Below are positions 45,377 through 57,399 of a stretch of DNA of 64,000 nt, piece after piece. The first letter of the stretch is position 1. Each line of letters begins with the position of its first letter. Both the position numbers and the translations under genes were made by a program. The DNA comes from Euryodendron excelsum (taxonomy: Eukaryota > Streptophyta > Magnoliopsida > Ericales > Pentaphylacaceae), in NCBI GenBank assembly GCA_033060915.1, contig CM065379.1, positions 36,014,818-36,078,817 on the forward strand, in the 5' to 3' direction. The notes beneath the pieces are model-generated. The model was given only the letters and a program-made list of their open reading frames with translations, was not told the origin of the DNA and did not search any database.

Positions 45377-48300
45377 TGTCGCACCCAGATTTTTTGCACT
45401 CGAGGAATACTCACATAAGTGAGAAAAACACTATACTCTCTCGTTAGAACTCACCCTCCTAGAAGAATGTGTGCGACTAGGTTTGAATTGAAAAATTGAT
45501 TTGAATAAAGGGCTTTTGAAAAAGATTCGGAGTCGCCACCTAACTTGATTAAGGTGAGTTAGGTCACCTAAAAACTAAGAATAATCCAAAGACTACACTT
45601 AGGGTTTTTAAAGAACGATTTCGAAAATATCTCCTCGAGAGAGGGTTTTTAAGAAAACAGGTTGTTTGGCAACCTTTTGGAAAACATTTAGCCCTTTTTG
45701 AAAAATAACTCCATTTTGGTCTTTGAAATTAGTGATCCTAGGTTCGGAGGTTGGTTGCGTGTAGGGAAGACGCACTAACCCATCACCCTACCCCGCCCTT
45801 TCGGTACCTACATGCCAATCTACCCTAGATTCATCTATGAGAGTCTTCAACTAACTATTGGTCAATCCTATCCACTTTGAAAAACAATGCTTGAAAACTA
45901 ACATGATGCATGGTACGCAAGTGTAAGGAATGAGAATTGAAAAATAGATTTGAAAAGAGATTGATTTAAAATTGATTTGATTTGAAAAATAGATTTGAAA
46001 GATGGAATTAAAATTAGAAAGTTTGAAAATTTGAAAATAGAAATTTGAAAATAGAAATTTTGAAATTGAAATTTTGAAAATAGATTGGAATTCGAGATTT
46101 GAAAGATGTGGAGATCGCACCCATGAGGGTGGAATTGAAAGTTTGAAGGTGACCGCACCTATGAAGGTTGCCTACGTATCCCTTTGGGGGAATCAGGTCA
46201 GTCGTAGTTCAGACCGGAGTCCGATTGAAAAGAGATTGATTTGAAGAGAGAAATTGGATTAGAAGAAAGAGATTGAATTGAAAACTGGATTTGATTTGAG
46301 ATTAGAAGAGGAGATTGAATTTGAGAAGATTGGACTTGCTTTGGAAAGATTGATTTTGGAAAGACTTGGTTTTAGGAAACCTAGACTTAGGAAAGAGAAG
46401 AGACTTAAAAAACATTTGACTTGACTTGGAAGGTTTAGAAAATTAGGAAAGATTGGATTTAGGAAATGTTTGAATTAGGAAAGGTTCGATTTAGGAAGGT
46501 TTTAGAATTATGAAAGTTTCAACTTAGGAAAGCTTTGAATTTGGAAAGTTTCAAATTAGGAAAGTTTTCAAATTAAGAAATTTTTTGAAATAGAGAAGTT
46601 TTGAAAATTGGGAAGTTTCGAGTTTAGGAAGTTCTCGAAAAAGGAAAGGTTTTAAGATTAGGAAAGTTTTGAAAATCGAAAAGTTTTCAATTTAGAAATG
46701 TTTTGAATTAGGAAAAGTTTAGTTTAAGAAAAGCTTAGAATTTGGAAAGTTTCAAGTTAAGAAAGTTTTGAATTTTGTAATGTTTTGAAAAAGGGAAGTT
46801 TTGAATTTGGAAAGCTTTGAAAACAAGAAAGTTTTGAAAATAAGAAAGTTTCATTTTAGGAAAGGTTTGAAAAAGGAAAGTTTTCAGTTTAGGAAATGTT
46901 TGAATTAATAAAGTTTTGAGTTTAGAAAAGTCTTAGATTTAGAAAGATTTTGAAGTTTTGGAAAGTTTAGAATTTAGAAAGTTTGGAAGTTTAGAAAGAT
47001 TTAACTTGAGAAAGTTTCAAATTTAGAAAGTTTTGATTTTAGAAAGAATTGAAATTTAGAAAATTTAAGATTTAGAAAGTTTTAGAGTTTGAATTTTAGA
47101 AAATCTTGAAATTAGGAAAGGTTTGAGTTTATGAAAAATTTGAAAACTTAGGTTTGAAAAGTTAAGATTTGAAAAGAAGGTAGGATTAGGAAAGGGTTGA
47201 ATTAGGAAAGATTTTTATGTTCAAGTTTTTGGAAACTTAAGGTTTAGGAAAGTGGAAATTTAGGAAGGATTTGAATTAGGAAAGATTTGGATTTGGAAGG
47301 GATTGGTTTTGGTCTCTAAAAGAAAAGATTTGATTTTGTTTCCAAAAACGGAAGATTGGATTTAGTTTCCTAAACAGGGAGATTGAATTCGGTTTCCTAA
47401 AGGGAAGGTAGGATTTGGCAAGGATTTGGAAAAGGAAATTCTAGAAACCCTAGTTTTGAAAAAAAGAAGTTTTGGAAACATGTATAGTTTGGATGTGAAA
47501 ACAAAAGATTTTGGAAACCTAGGTTTGGGACAAAGTTTGAAAATCATGTTTTTGTAAAGAAAATTAGGGTTTCCTAATTGTGGGCTCTAAGGCTTGACTT
47601 GGGCTCTAAGGAAAGAGGATTTTTGAAAAGTGCATTTTTGGAAACGAAGGTTTTCTAGAAGAGAATCTTAGGGAGGAGTTTTTGGAAAGTGAATTCGAAG
47701 AGGGAGTTTTTGGAAAAAGATTTTAAAGAGAAGGAGTTTTTGGAAATGTTTGTTTTTGCAAAACGAAGATTTTGGAAGGAAAATCCAAGAGGAGAGTTTC
47801 TAGAAGGAATATTTTGGAAAGAGAGTTTTTGGAATGATTTTTGGGAAGGAGAATGTTGGAGAGAGTTTTTAGGAAAGTGAATTTAGGGAATGTTTTTAGA
47901 AAGTGAATTTTGAGGAGAAAGAGAGGTTTTGAAAAATAGATCTTAGAAGGGAGTTTTTGAAAACAATTTTGGAGAGAAGAGTTTTAGGAAAGTATGTTGA
48001 AAAAGAGATTTTTAGGAAGAAAGACTTTTCGAAAAGAGAGTTTTTAGAAGGTGTAAAAACATCTCACTTTCCTAAAGCAATTCTAACCATAAGAGGGCTA
48101 GAACCACTTTAGGAAAGCGGTTTTGAAAACAACAAGATTTTGAAAATATGGACCATATTGGTCACTTTAAATGCAACACTTTCCTAAAGCAATCCTAGCC
48201 ATGGAAAGACTAGAACCACCCTAGGATTGTGATTTTGACAACATGTTTTGAAAAAGGAGATTTTGATGCAATTTTGAAAACAAGTTTAATGCAAGTTTTG

Positions 48301-50539
48301 AAAACGAGTTTGAAAACGGTTTTTGGAAGATGTAAGACAATGATATGCACAATGCAATTTTGGGGTCGTGAACATACAAGGCTAAGGCTTCACCATATAA
48401 TCAAGGGGGCCGGACCCACGTGGTCTTTGGTTAGACTAGAAGAAAGCCCCCGATACGGTGACTCTCCAATAGCCCAATCCTACACATGGACCGGGAATCC
48501 CCTTGTTTCAAGCATGCGAAGAAAGGGCGGGAAAGAGATGGGGGATTAAAATAGAGAAAACCCAAGTGGGTTAGGAGAGAGAAGAGAGAGGGGGGAAGTG
48601 CAGAAATTTAAATAAAAAACCTACCGTATGTCTTCTTTATTTTGCGCGCCTTGCTTGTCTTCAATCTTCGGTCTTCATCTTGATCTTCTTCTTCAACCTT
48701 CAAGGATTGTCTTCAAGCTTTAGATGACAGCTCTTCAAGTCTTCAAAGGATGGTTGAAGGCTAGTGTATGAGTGTATGGGGGAGTGTATAAGTGTATAGG
48801 GGGCTAGGGTTTGTGTAGAATGGGTACGGTTTGGCAAACCTAGGGAGGCTAGGGTTTAGGAGGTGCTCGAGCTCTGTATATCGAAATATAGGATTTTTAG
48901 GTTAATTTTGCAGACCCCTTTCACGTTGAATGAGGCTCTGTATTTATAGAAGTTGGACAAACCTGGCGCCTATTGCAATGGTGCCAGGGCAAAATTGCTC
49001 TTGGTGCCACTAGGAGTGGCGCCAGGCCAATTCTTGGACAAACCTAGCGCCTATTGCAATGGCGCCAGGGCAAAATTGCTCTTGGCCCCACTCCTAGTGG
49101 CGCCAGCCAGTTAGGAAACTTTATAAGTCGGCAAGCAATGTATCTTTGACTAGATTTGGGCGCCTGTACTAGTGACTACCATGCAATTTTTAGCCTGACT
49201 TCACTAGGAGTGACTCCGAAAAGTCCGGGAATGATTTGAAGGAGCCGAGAATGACCCGGAAGGCCAGAAAGGAGCAGGAACACTTAAGATTAGTGTCTTG
49301 GAGGTATTTGACTTGAAAAGTGAGGATAAGATGTGTCGGAAAGGTTGATTGGGTCCTTAGGGGCAAAACGGTCAACCGGACTAGGAAGCTGCCGGGGCGA
49401 ACTCGGATTGTCCCGGAAGAAGACTTGGGATCTGAAAACATTATTCAGAATGTTCCCGGAGGTTGCCGGTTTGATTCCCAGAGCCGGCGTGGTCGGAAAA
49501 GGAGACCAACTTACCAAGGGCAAAACGGTCATTTTGTACTGGGTTTGCTGGAACTGACTCGGAATGGTCCGGAAAGATAAATGAAGGTTAAGAACACTAT
49601 AAAAAGTATTCTCAGGACATTACCGGTTTGATACCCAGAGCCGGTGTGGTCGAAGAAGGAGACCGGCCCTCCAGGGGCAAAACGGTCATCTTGTACCGGG
49701 TTGGCCGAAATTGACTCGGAATTATCCGAAAAGGTAAAGGAAGGTTGAGAATACTATAAAAAGTATTCTCGGGACATTACCGGTTTGATACCCAGAGTCG
49801 GTGTGGTTCCCGGGGCATTCAGATGCCTAGGGGCAAAATGGTCATCTTGACCGGAAAGTCTCAAAAAGGTCCAAAGGACAATTTGGTCATTTTTCACCAA
49901 AGTGGGCTAACAGACACTGGTGTTGACCTGGGTTTTGAGTGTTTCTGACACTCTAACGGCGGTTGTCGTGACACGGGTTTGTTGCCAATTCCCTATATCG
50001 ACCTATTTGTGAGTATTTCCGCTACTCTAACGGTTTTGTGAGTAGTTTCGCTACTCGGACCGTCTCGAGGAATAAACTGTCTCGAGAGAGGGATTGGGAA
50101 GGGGTCTTACCATCTCCAAAGAGACGTGCCTGGATTGGAACTATCTCGAGGAATAAACTGTCTCGAGAGTGGGATTAGAAAGGGGTCTTACCGTCTCCAA
50201 AGAGACGTGCCTGGATTGGAACCGTCTCGAGGAATAAACTGTCTCGAGAGTGGGATTGGAAAGGGGTCTTACCGTCTTCGAGGAAACGTGCCTGGATTGG
50301 AACCGTCTCGAGGAATAAACTGCCTCGAGAGTGGGATTGAAAAGATTTTGGAAAGGACAATGCCCCTAAGGGCATTTTGGTCATTTCGCCTCTATTTGGG
50401 CCCGACAGGCCGGCGAAGCGATGGAGAGAAGGAATTTGGACCTAGAGAATTGGTTTTGATTGGAATATGCCCACAATGACTTGAAAACAAGTCTGGACGG
50501 AGTGTAGACTGCCGAGCGGTCAAAAATGGGGTGCTTACA
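45377..50539 (-). mobile_element. C2: solo LTR (5163 bp) inserted in the U3 of C1
   Basis: Minus-strand LTR running from TGTAAGCACCCC at 50539 to GGGTGCGACA at 45377. The perfect duplication AAAGG flanks it at 45372-45376 and 50540-50544. It landed in an 81-bp hairpin unit of C1, and that array resumes in register after 50544. TATA at 48948-48941 (minus), donor-like GT at 48624-48623. The GGCGCC block is tandemly doubled (81-bp shift, 48955 and 49036). No internal domain. Confidence 0.94.
48941..48948 (-). promoter_or_regulatory. TATA box of C2, with a doubled GGCGCC block upstream
   Basis: TATAAATA on the minus strand. Upstream on that strand, at 48955-49110, the GGCGCC block occurs twice in tandem with an 81-bp shift, unlike any other LTR here. 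Confidence 0.7.
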
Positions 50540-50544
50540 AAAGG

Positions 50545-51120
50545 GAACTTATCATCTCCGAAGAGACGTGCCTGAGTTGGAACCTTCTCGCGGAATAAAC
50601 TGTCTCGAGAGTGGGATTGGAAAGGGGACTTACCATTTTCGAAAAGACGTGCCTGGGTTGGAACCGTCTCAAGGAATAAACTATCTCGAGAGTGGGATTG
50701 GAAAGGGAATTTATCGTCTCAAAAAAGACGTGCCTGGAATGAAACCGTCTTGAGGAATAAACTATCTCGAGAGTGGGATTGGAAAGGGGACTTACCGTCT
50801 TCAAAAAGACGTGCCTAGAATGGAACTGTCTCGAGGAATAAACTATCTCGAGAGTGGGATTGGAAAGGGGACTTATCGTCTCCGAAGAGACGTGCCTGGA
50901 ATGGAACTGTCTCAAGGAATAAACTGTCTCGAGAGAGGGATTGGAAATGGGACTTATCGTCTCCGAAGAGACGCACCTGGAGTGGAACCATCTCGAGGAA
51001 TAAACTGTCTTGAGAGTGGGATTTGGAAAGGGGACTTACCGTCTTCGAAAAGACGTGCCTGGGTTGGAACCGTCTCGAGGAATAAACTGTCTCGAGAGTG
51101 GGATTGGAATCGGAAAGGAA
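50545..51120 (-). repeat. Expanded 81-bp hairpin array of C1
   Basis: GACGTGCCTG-type words recur at 50565, 50646, 50727, 50808, 50889 and 50970 (period 81), then at 51052 (82). That makes seven units against three or four in most relatives. Because 81 is 27 codons, long spurious frames run through it on both strands. Confidence 0.93.
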
Positions 51121-51306
51121 AGGATAATGCCCCTAAGGGCATTTTGGTCATTTTGCCTCTATTTGGGCTTGACAGGCCCGCGAAGCGATGGACAGACATG
51201 ATTTGGACCTAGAGAATTGGTTTCGATAGGAATATGCCCACAATGACTTGAACACAAGTCTGGATAGAGTGTAGACTGCCGAGCGGTCAAAAATGGGGTG
51301 CTTACA

Positions 51307-52222
51307 ATGGGTTCCAAGGTTGCTACAAAATGTCTCAAAATTGTTTCAAATATTTTCTGAAATATTCCCTTATTTTTTCTAAATATTAAACTCTAAATAA
51401 TTTGATCAATCTCTTAAATTTTCTTAATTTTATCTATTGTCCAAATATTTTTCTAATTTTCAAAAAATCATAAAAATTTTCAAAAAATAAAAAAACTTCA
51501 CACGGCTGTTAAACACATTTTTCTAAGACACATATGATAAAAATCTAGCCAAAAACCTCAATATCCAAAGCTATAGGGACAAACCCCCAATTCCGAAATA
51601 AACCCCGTCCACTTAATCATGCAAATTGCTCTAACTAAATCACAAAAGCATTAAAACATCAAAATAACATCATCAGAGCGTTCAAAACACATCAAAGCAT
51701 CAAATTTGACTATTTACATGACTCAAACGGAGTTCTATACGTCAAAATCAACACAATACAAAAATCTTACCACTTGGAGTTCTACGGCAAAATCTTCTTC
51801 TCCAACGACTTTTTCGGCGATGGTGACAACTTCCGGCAACTCCCCGGGGTCCCCAAAGATCACTCTTTTAGTACTCAAGCTTCTCTCTTTACAAAACACT
51901 CGAAGTATCTCTTTACTCTTCCAAAACTGCAAAGCTTCGAACCAGAAGTTTGTTGGTACTAATCTTAGGCTTGGCACCATTAGCTAGGCACCAAGGAAAA
52001 AGTAAGCTAGGCGCCACTCCTAGTGGCGCTAGTGTCAAGTTCCAAGCAGCTTTGCCTTTTTTCGCCTAAACACGATTTCAAACGCCCCCTTTGGCTAGAA
52101 ATCCAATTTCAAGCTCGAATCTTTACAAAATTTACAGAGTTCGTCCCTTTAATCATAAAGACTAATGGGTTCAAAATGGGACTCTTACTTTATCTTTTTC
52201 TGTCTTCAACAAGTAAAGATAG
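51307..52222 (+). other. E2 3' untranslated internal region
   Basis: AT-rich start (51310-51720), then mixed sequence, ending at the PPT. Short frames on both strands near 51706-51987 are not conserved with E3. A LTR-type palindromic block sits at 52011-52029 (GCGCCACT/AGTGGCGC, 3-nt loop), outside any LTR. Confidence 0.6.
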
Positions 52223-52234
52223 AAAAAGAGGGGC
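52223..52234 (+). other. Polypurine tract of E2
   Basis: AAAAAGAGGGGC followed by AGC and the LTR start TGTAAGCACCTC at 52238. It is the same tract as in E3 and sets the 3' boundary of E2. Confidence 0.85.
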
Positions 52235-52574
52235 AGCTGTAAGCACCTCATTTTTGCCAACTAGGCAATTTCCGGTCCGTCTAGACTTATGTTCAAACCA
52301 ACACAGTTATATTCAAGTCCAAATCAACTCTTCAAGCTCAATCCAATCAATTAATCGCTTTGTGGGCCCGTTAGGCCTTGTAAGCACCCTATTTTTTATC
52401 GCTCGGTGGTCTACAGTCCGTCTAGACTTATATTCAAGTCAATACAGACATATTTTGAGTCAAATCAACTTTTCAAGTGTAATCCAGTCTATCCATCGAT
52501 TCGCGGGCCCACCAGGCCCAAATAGAGGCAAAATGACCAAAATGCCCTTAGGGGCATTGTTTGGTTCAATTCCA

Positions 52575-52800
52575 AATCAGGCGCGTCTTTTTGAAGGTAG
52601 TAAGTCCCCTTTCCATATTCCCATAAGCGCGTCTTTCCAAAGACGGTAAGTCCCCTTTCCAATTCCAATAGGCATGTCTTTCTAAAGACGGTAAGTCCCC
52701 TTTCCATATTCCAATAGGCGCGTCTTTCCGAAGACGGTAAGTCCTCTTTCCAATTCCAATAGGCACGTCTTTCCGAAGACGGTAAGACCCCTTTCCAATT
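52575..52800 (+). repeat. 45-46-bp hairpin repeats of D1
   Basis: CGTCTT-loop-AAGACG units start near 52581, 52627, 52672, 52718 and 52763. The closing pair is T-A where the 81-bp units of other LTRs have C-G, a paired change. Confidence 0.85.
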
Positions 52801-54112
52801 CTTTTTCACATTCCAATTCCAATCCCTCTCTCGAGAAAGTTGACTCCTCGAGATAGTAAGTCTATCTAATCTGGCATGTTTTACGGACAAAGTTTCTTCA
52901 GAACGGTAAGCCCCTTTAAACCTGTCGACCGGGACTAGACCCCAAGTCCCCTAGATGGTAGAACGGTCCACGTTTTGCTCCTGCTAGCTTGCCAATGCAG
53001 AAATATCCGTTTCGGCATGCCTTCCAAGAAAGTTGACTTCTCAATCGCTAAGTCCCCTTAGCAGCTTCCTAAGATCAGGCGGTCTCGAGAATGATCGCGA
53101 ACCGTCAGAGTAGTGGAAGTACTCGTAAACATAGCAACCGTCAAAGTAGCGAAAATACTCACAAACAGGTCGATATAGGGAATTGCCAACAAACCCTTGT
53201 ATCATGAGACCGCCATCAGAATGGCAGAAACACTCAAAACCCAGGTCAACACCAGTGCTTGCTAGTCCACTTCGATGAAAAATTACCAAACTGTCTCTAG
53301 GGCCATTTTTTGACACTTTTCTCGAGATAATACCTAAGTCCTCAGAAAGGTAAGTCCACCCTTCCAGGATCGTCTTAGAGACGATCCGGCATAATTAGGT
53401 GCCTTCTAGTCAGTTTCGGGCCAATTCTGGGACTTTCTGGTCAAGATGACCATTTTGCCCCTAGGCATCCGAACGCCCCGAGGACCACACATGCTCTGGG
53501 TATCAAACCGGTAACATCTCAAGAATGCTTTCTATAGTATTCTCAACCTTTTTTTATCTTTCTAGATCATTCAAAGTCAGTTTTGGCAAACCCGGTACAA
53601 AATGACTATTTTGCCCCTGGTGGGCCAGTCGCCTTTTCCGACCACACTGGTTCTGGGTATCAAACCGTTAGCCTTTAGGAAAATTATAAATAATATTTCT
53701 AAATCTCAAGTCTTCTTCCGGGACATTCTGAGTCCATCTCAGCAGCTTTCCAGCCTGATTGACCGTTTTGCCCCTAATGGCTCGGTCAATCTGTCCGATA
53801 AATCTTGTCATCCTTTTTCAAGTCTACTACCTCCGGGACACTGTTTTAAATGTTCTTGTCCTTTTCTGGCCTTGCGGGCCATTCCCGGTCCCTTAAGTCC
53901 TTCCCGGGCTTTCCGGAGTCACTCGTAGTGAAGCCAGACTAAAAATTGCATGGTAGTCACTAGTACAGGTGCCCAAATCTTCCAAAGATACGTTGCTTGC
54001 TGACTTAATGAACTTTCATAAGTTACTGGCACCACTACTAGTGGCGCCAAGAGGAAATTTGCCCTAGCGCCACTGCAACAGGCGCCAGGTAATTCTGTTC
54101 TCTATAAATACA

Positions 54113-54120
54113 GAGCCTCA
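54113..54120 (+). promoter_or_regulatory. TATA box of D1
   Basis: TATAAATA inside CTCTATAAATACAGAG, preceded by GGCGCC half-sites (54030-54090). Confidence 0.7.
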
Positions 54121-57100
54121 TCCAGCGTGAAAGAGGTCCGCAAACTTAGTCTAAAAACCCTAATTTTCGATATACAAAACTCGTAGCCTCCCAAAACCCT
54201 AGTCTCCTTTAGGTTTTTCAAACCCTAGCCTCCTATACACTCATGCACTCTTATATACTCATACACTAACCTCCAACCCTCCATTGAAGATTTGGATTGC
54301 TGCAACTACAAAGCTTTGAAGATCGAAGGCAAACACTTGAAGACTGAAGTGAAGACCGAAGCAAGACAAGCAAAGCAAAGCGCGCAAAGCTAAGCAAAAT
54401 AAAGAAGACGCATCCTCCCCCCTCTCTCCTCTCTCCTAAACCACATGGGTTTTCTTCTATTTTAATCCCCCATCTTCTTCCCCCCCTTCTTGCACTTGAA
54501 ACAAGGGAATTCTTGGTCCATGTATAGGATTAGGCTATTGGAGAGACACCATGTCGGGGGCTTTCTTTTAGTCTAATCGGAGACCACGTGAGTTCAGCCT
54601 CCTTGATTATGTGGCGAAGCCTTTAACCTTGTATGTTCACGACCCCAATTTACATATGCATATCATGATCTTACATTCTTCTAAAATTCGTTTTCATACT
54701 TGTTTTCAAAAGCTTGCATTAAACTTGTTTTCAAAAACTTACATCAAAATCTTATTTTTCAAAACTTGTTTTCAAAATCACAATCCTAAGGTGATTGTAG
54801 CCTTTTCATGGCTAGGGTTGCTTTAGGAAAGTGTTACATTTAAAGTGACCAATATGGTCCACATTTTCAAAACATTGTTGTTTTCAAAACCACTATCTTA
54901 AAGTGGCTCTAACTTTCTTATGGTTAGAATTGCTTTAGAAAAGTGAGGTATTTTATATATGTTTTCTAAAAACTCTCTTTTCAAATCCCTCTTTCTAAAA
55001 ACCTCTCTCCAATCTCCTTCTTCAAATTCCTTTATAAAATTGTTTTATAAAAACTTCATCTAAAAATCTATTTTTCAAAACTTCTTTCCAAAACACTCTT
55101 CTCAAAATTCACTTTCTAAAAACGCTCCCTAAATCTCTTTCCTATCAACTCTTTCCTAAAACCCTCTTCCAAAATCTTCTTTCCTAAAAAACTCCTTTTT
55201 CAAATTCACTTTCTAAAAACTCCTCTCTAGGATTTCTTTTCCAAAAATTCCTTTTCTTGGTGTCCAAGTTAAACCTTAGAGCCAACGATTAGGAAACCCT
55301 AATTTTCTTTCCCAAAAACATGATTTCCAATCCCTTATTTTGGCTTCAAAACCTCTTGTTTTTTACATCAAAACTATATATATTTCCAAAACCTCTTTTT
55401 TACGTCAAAACTATAGTCTTCCCAAAACTAGGATTTCTAAAAACTCCATCTTTCCAAATTCATGCCAAATCCAATCTTCCATTTAGGAAACTAGATCCTA
55501 TCCTCCGCTTTTGGAAACAAAATCAAAACATCTATTTTAGAAACAAAATCTCATCCCTTGTTTTAGGAAATAGGAATCTAAACCCTTCCTAGTCTAAACC
55601 TTTCCTAATTCACTCTTTCCTAATATCCTACTTTCCTAAACCTTAAGTTTCCTAAACTTAAACTTTTAAATCTTTCTTTAAACACTAAGCTTCCAAATCT
55701 TTCCTAATTCAACCCTTTCCTAATTTCGTCCCTTTCCAAATTTTAACTTTTTAAATTCAAAACTTCAAATCTTTCCAAATCTAAAACTTTCTAAACTCAA
55801 AACTTTCTTACTTTTAAAACTTCTGTATTTCAAAACATTCTAAATTCAAAACTTTCCAATTTCAAATCTTTGTTAAAATCAAACCTTTCCTAATTTCAAA
55901 ACATTTCTTAATTTTAAAACTTTCCTATTTCAAAACTTTCCTATAATGAAATCTTTCCTAATTCAAACCTTTCCTAATTCGAACGTTTCCTAAATCTAAC
56001 CTTCCTTAATCTTCCAAGTCCAACATTTGAGTCAAATCTTTCTTAATCTCAAGTCCTTTCTAAATCCTATCTTTCCTAAGTCTAGGTTTCCTAAACCTCA
56101 ATCTTTCCAAATCAAAGTCCAATCTTTCTAATTCCCAACTCCAATTTTCAATCTTCTATTCTAAGTTCAAATCCAAATTCTATTTTCTATCGGACTCTTG
56201 TCCGAACTACGACTGACCTGATTCCTCAAAAAGGATATGTAGGCAACCCTCATGGGTGCGGTCACAACCTTTTTCAAATCTCCAATTCCATAATCTATTT
56301 CAAGTTTCCAATTCCAAAAATCTATTTTAAAATCTTTATTTCTAATTTCTAAAAATTTCTAATTTCAAATCTATCTTTTCAAATCTCTTATCAAATCAAA
56401 TCAATTTCTTTTCAAATCTATTTCCAAGTCTATTTTCTAACTCTCTTTTCTTGCACTTGCACATTATGCATTATTCTTTTAAAAATTCTTTTCTAAAGTG
56501 GATAGGATTGAATATTTGTTAGTTGAAGACTCTCATAGGTAAATCTAGGGTAAATAGACATATAGGTACCGCAAGGGTGGAGTAGGGTGATGGCTTAGTG
56601 CGTCTTCCCTATACGTAACCAACCTCTGAACCTAGATCACTGTTTTTGAAAGACCAAAATGGAGTTTATTTTCAAAAAAGGGCTTAAATGTTTTCCAAAG
56701 GTTGCCAAACAACCTGTTTTTCTTAAAAACCCTCTCTAGACGTAGTATTTTAAAAAATCGTTTTCAAAAACCCTAAGTGTGATCCTCGGATTATGCTTGA
56801 TTTTTAGGTGACCTAACTCACCTTAATCAAGTTAGGTGGCAACTCCAAATGTTTTTCAAAAGCCCTTTATTCAAATCTATTTTCAATTCAAACCTAATCG
56901 CACTCATTCTTCTAGGAGGGTGAGTTCTAATGAGAGGGTACAGTATTTTTTCCGCTTGTGTGTATATTCCTCAAGTGCAAAAAATCTGGGCGCGACAGGC
57001 CCAATAGAGGCAAAATGACCAAAATGCCCTTGTGGCATTGCTTGGTCCAATTTCAGTGAGCACGTCTTCCTAGAGACGGTAAGTACCCGTTTTAATCTCA

Positions 57101-57399
57101 AATTCAACTTTAAGTCCAATTCCAATTCCAATCAAATTCGGCACACCTTTTGAGAAATTTGATCCCTCAAGTGGTAAGACCATCAATCCAACACGTTTTC
57201 CAAGAAAACTCTTCGGAACGGTTAGTCCCTTCAAACTCATCGACCAAGACAAGACCCCAAGTTCCCGAGATTGTAGAACAGTCCACCTTTGGTGCCTGCT
57301 AGCCCACCAATAAAGAATGTCTGTTATTCAGCATGTCATTCGAGAAAGTTTATTCCTCAGATGATAAGTCTACCTAATAGCTTCTCGAGACTAGATAGT

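Larger units (their letters stand above)
40618..51306 (-). mobile_element. C1: LTR in minus orientation, split by C2
   Basis: Minus-strand LTR from TGTAAGCACCCC (51306) to GGGTGCGACA (40618), about 5.5 kb after C2 (45377-50539) and one target copy are removed. No PBS lies beyond 40618 and no PPT beyond 51306, so it is a solo LTR. The flanks ACGAG (40613-40617) and ATGGG (51307-51311) are not a convincing duplication. TATA at 44145-44138 (minus), donor-like GT at 43815-43814, and an expanded 81-bp array at 50545-51120. It separates the E2 antisense ORF from the E2 PPT. Confidence 0.85.
52379..56997 (+). mobile_element. D1: solo LTR (4619 bp) in the E2 3' LTR
   Basis: TGTAAGCACCCT to GGGCGCGACA. 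Flanked by GGCCT (52374-52378) and GGCCC (56998-57002), a duplication matching at 4 of 5 positions. U3 has five 45-46-bp hairpin units (52581-52800), the short form of the 81-bp unit. TATA at 54113-54120. The donor-like GTAGG present in the other family LTRs is missing: about 20 bp are deleted near 54408. PBS-like TGGCAACTCCA at 56837. Confidence 0.92.
52238..57399 (+). repeat. 3' LTR of E2, first about 540 bp, split by D1
   Basis: 52238-52378 and 57003-57399 form one continuous LTR start once D1 is removed. The break falls inside the conserved GGCCCAAATAGAGG context. At 57400 another LTR (D2) begins, so the remainder lies beyond the window. Only the U3 start, with one or two hairpin units, is visible, so it cannot be compared with the surviving part of the 5' LTR. 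Confidence 0.8.

Noticed and set aside
50126..51212. Long repetitive ORFs (27-residue repeats) on both strands
   Set aside because: The 81-bp hairpin unit is a multiple of three, so frames stay open by arithmetic. They do not persist in LTRs with 45-46-bp units except by the same effect.
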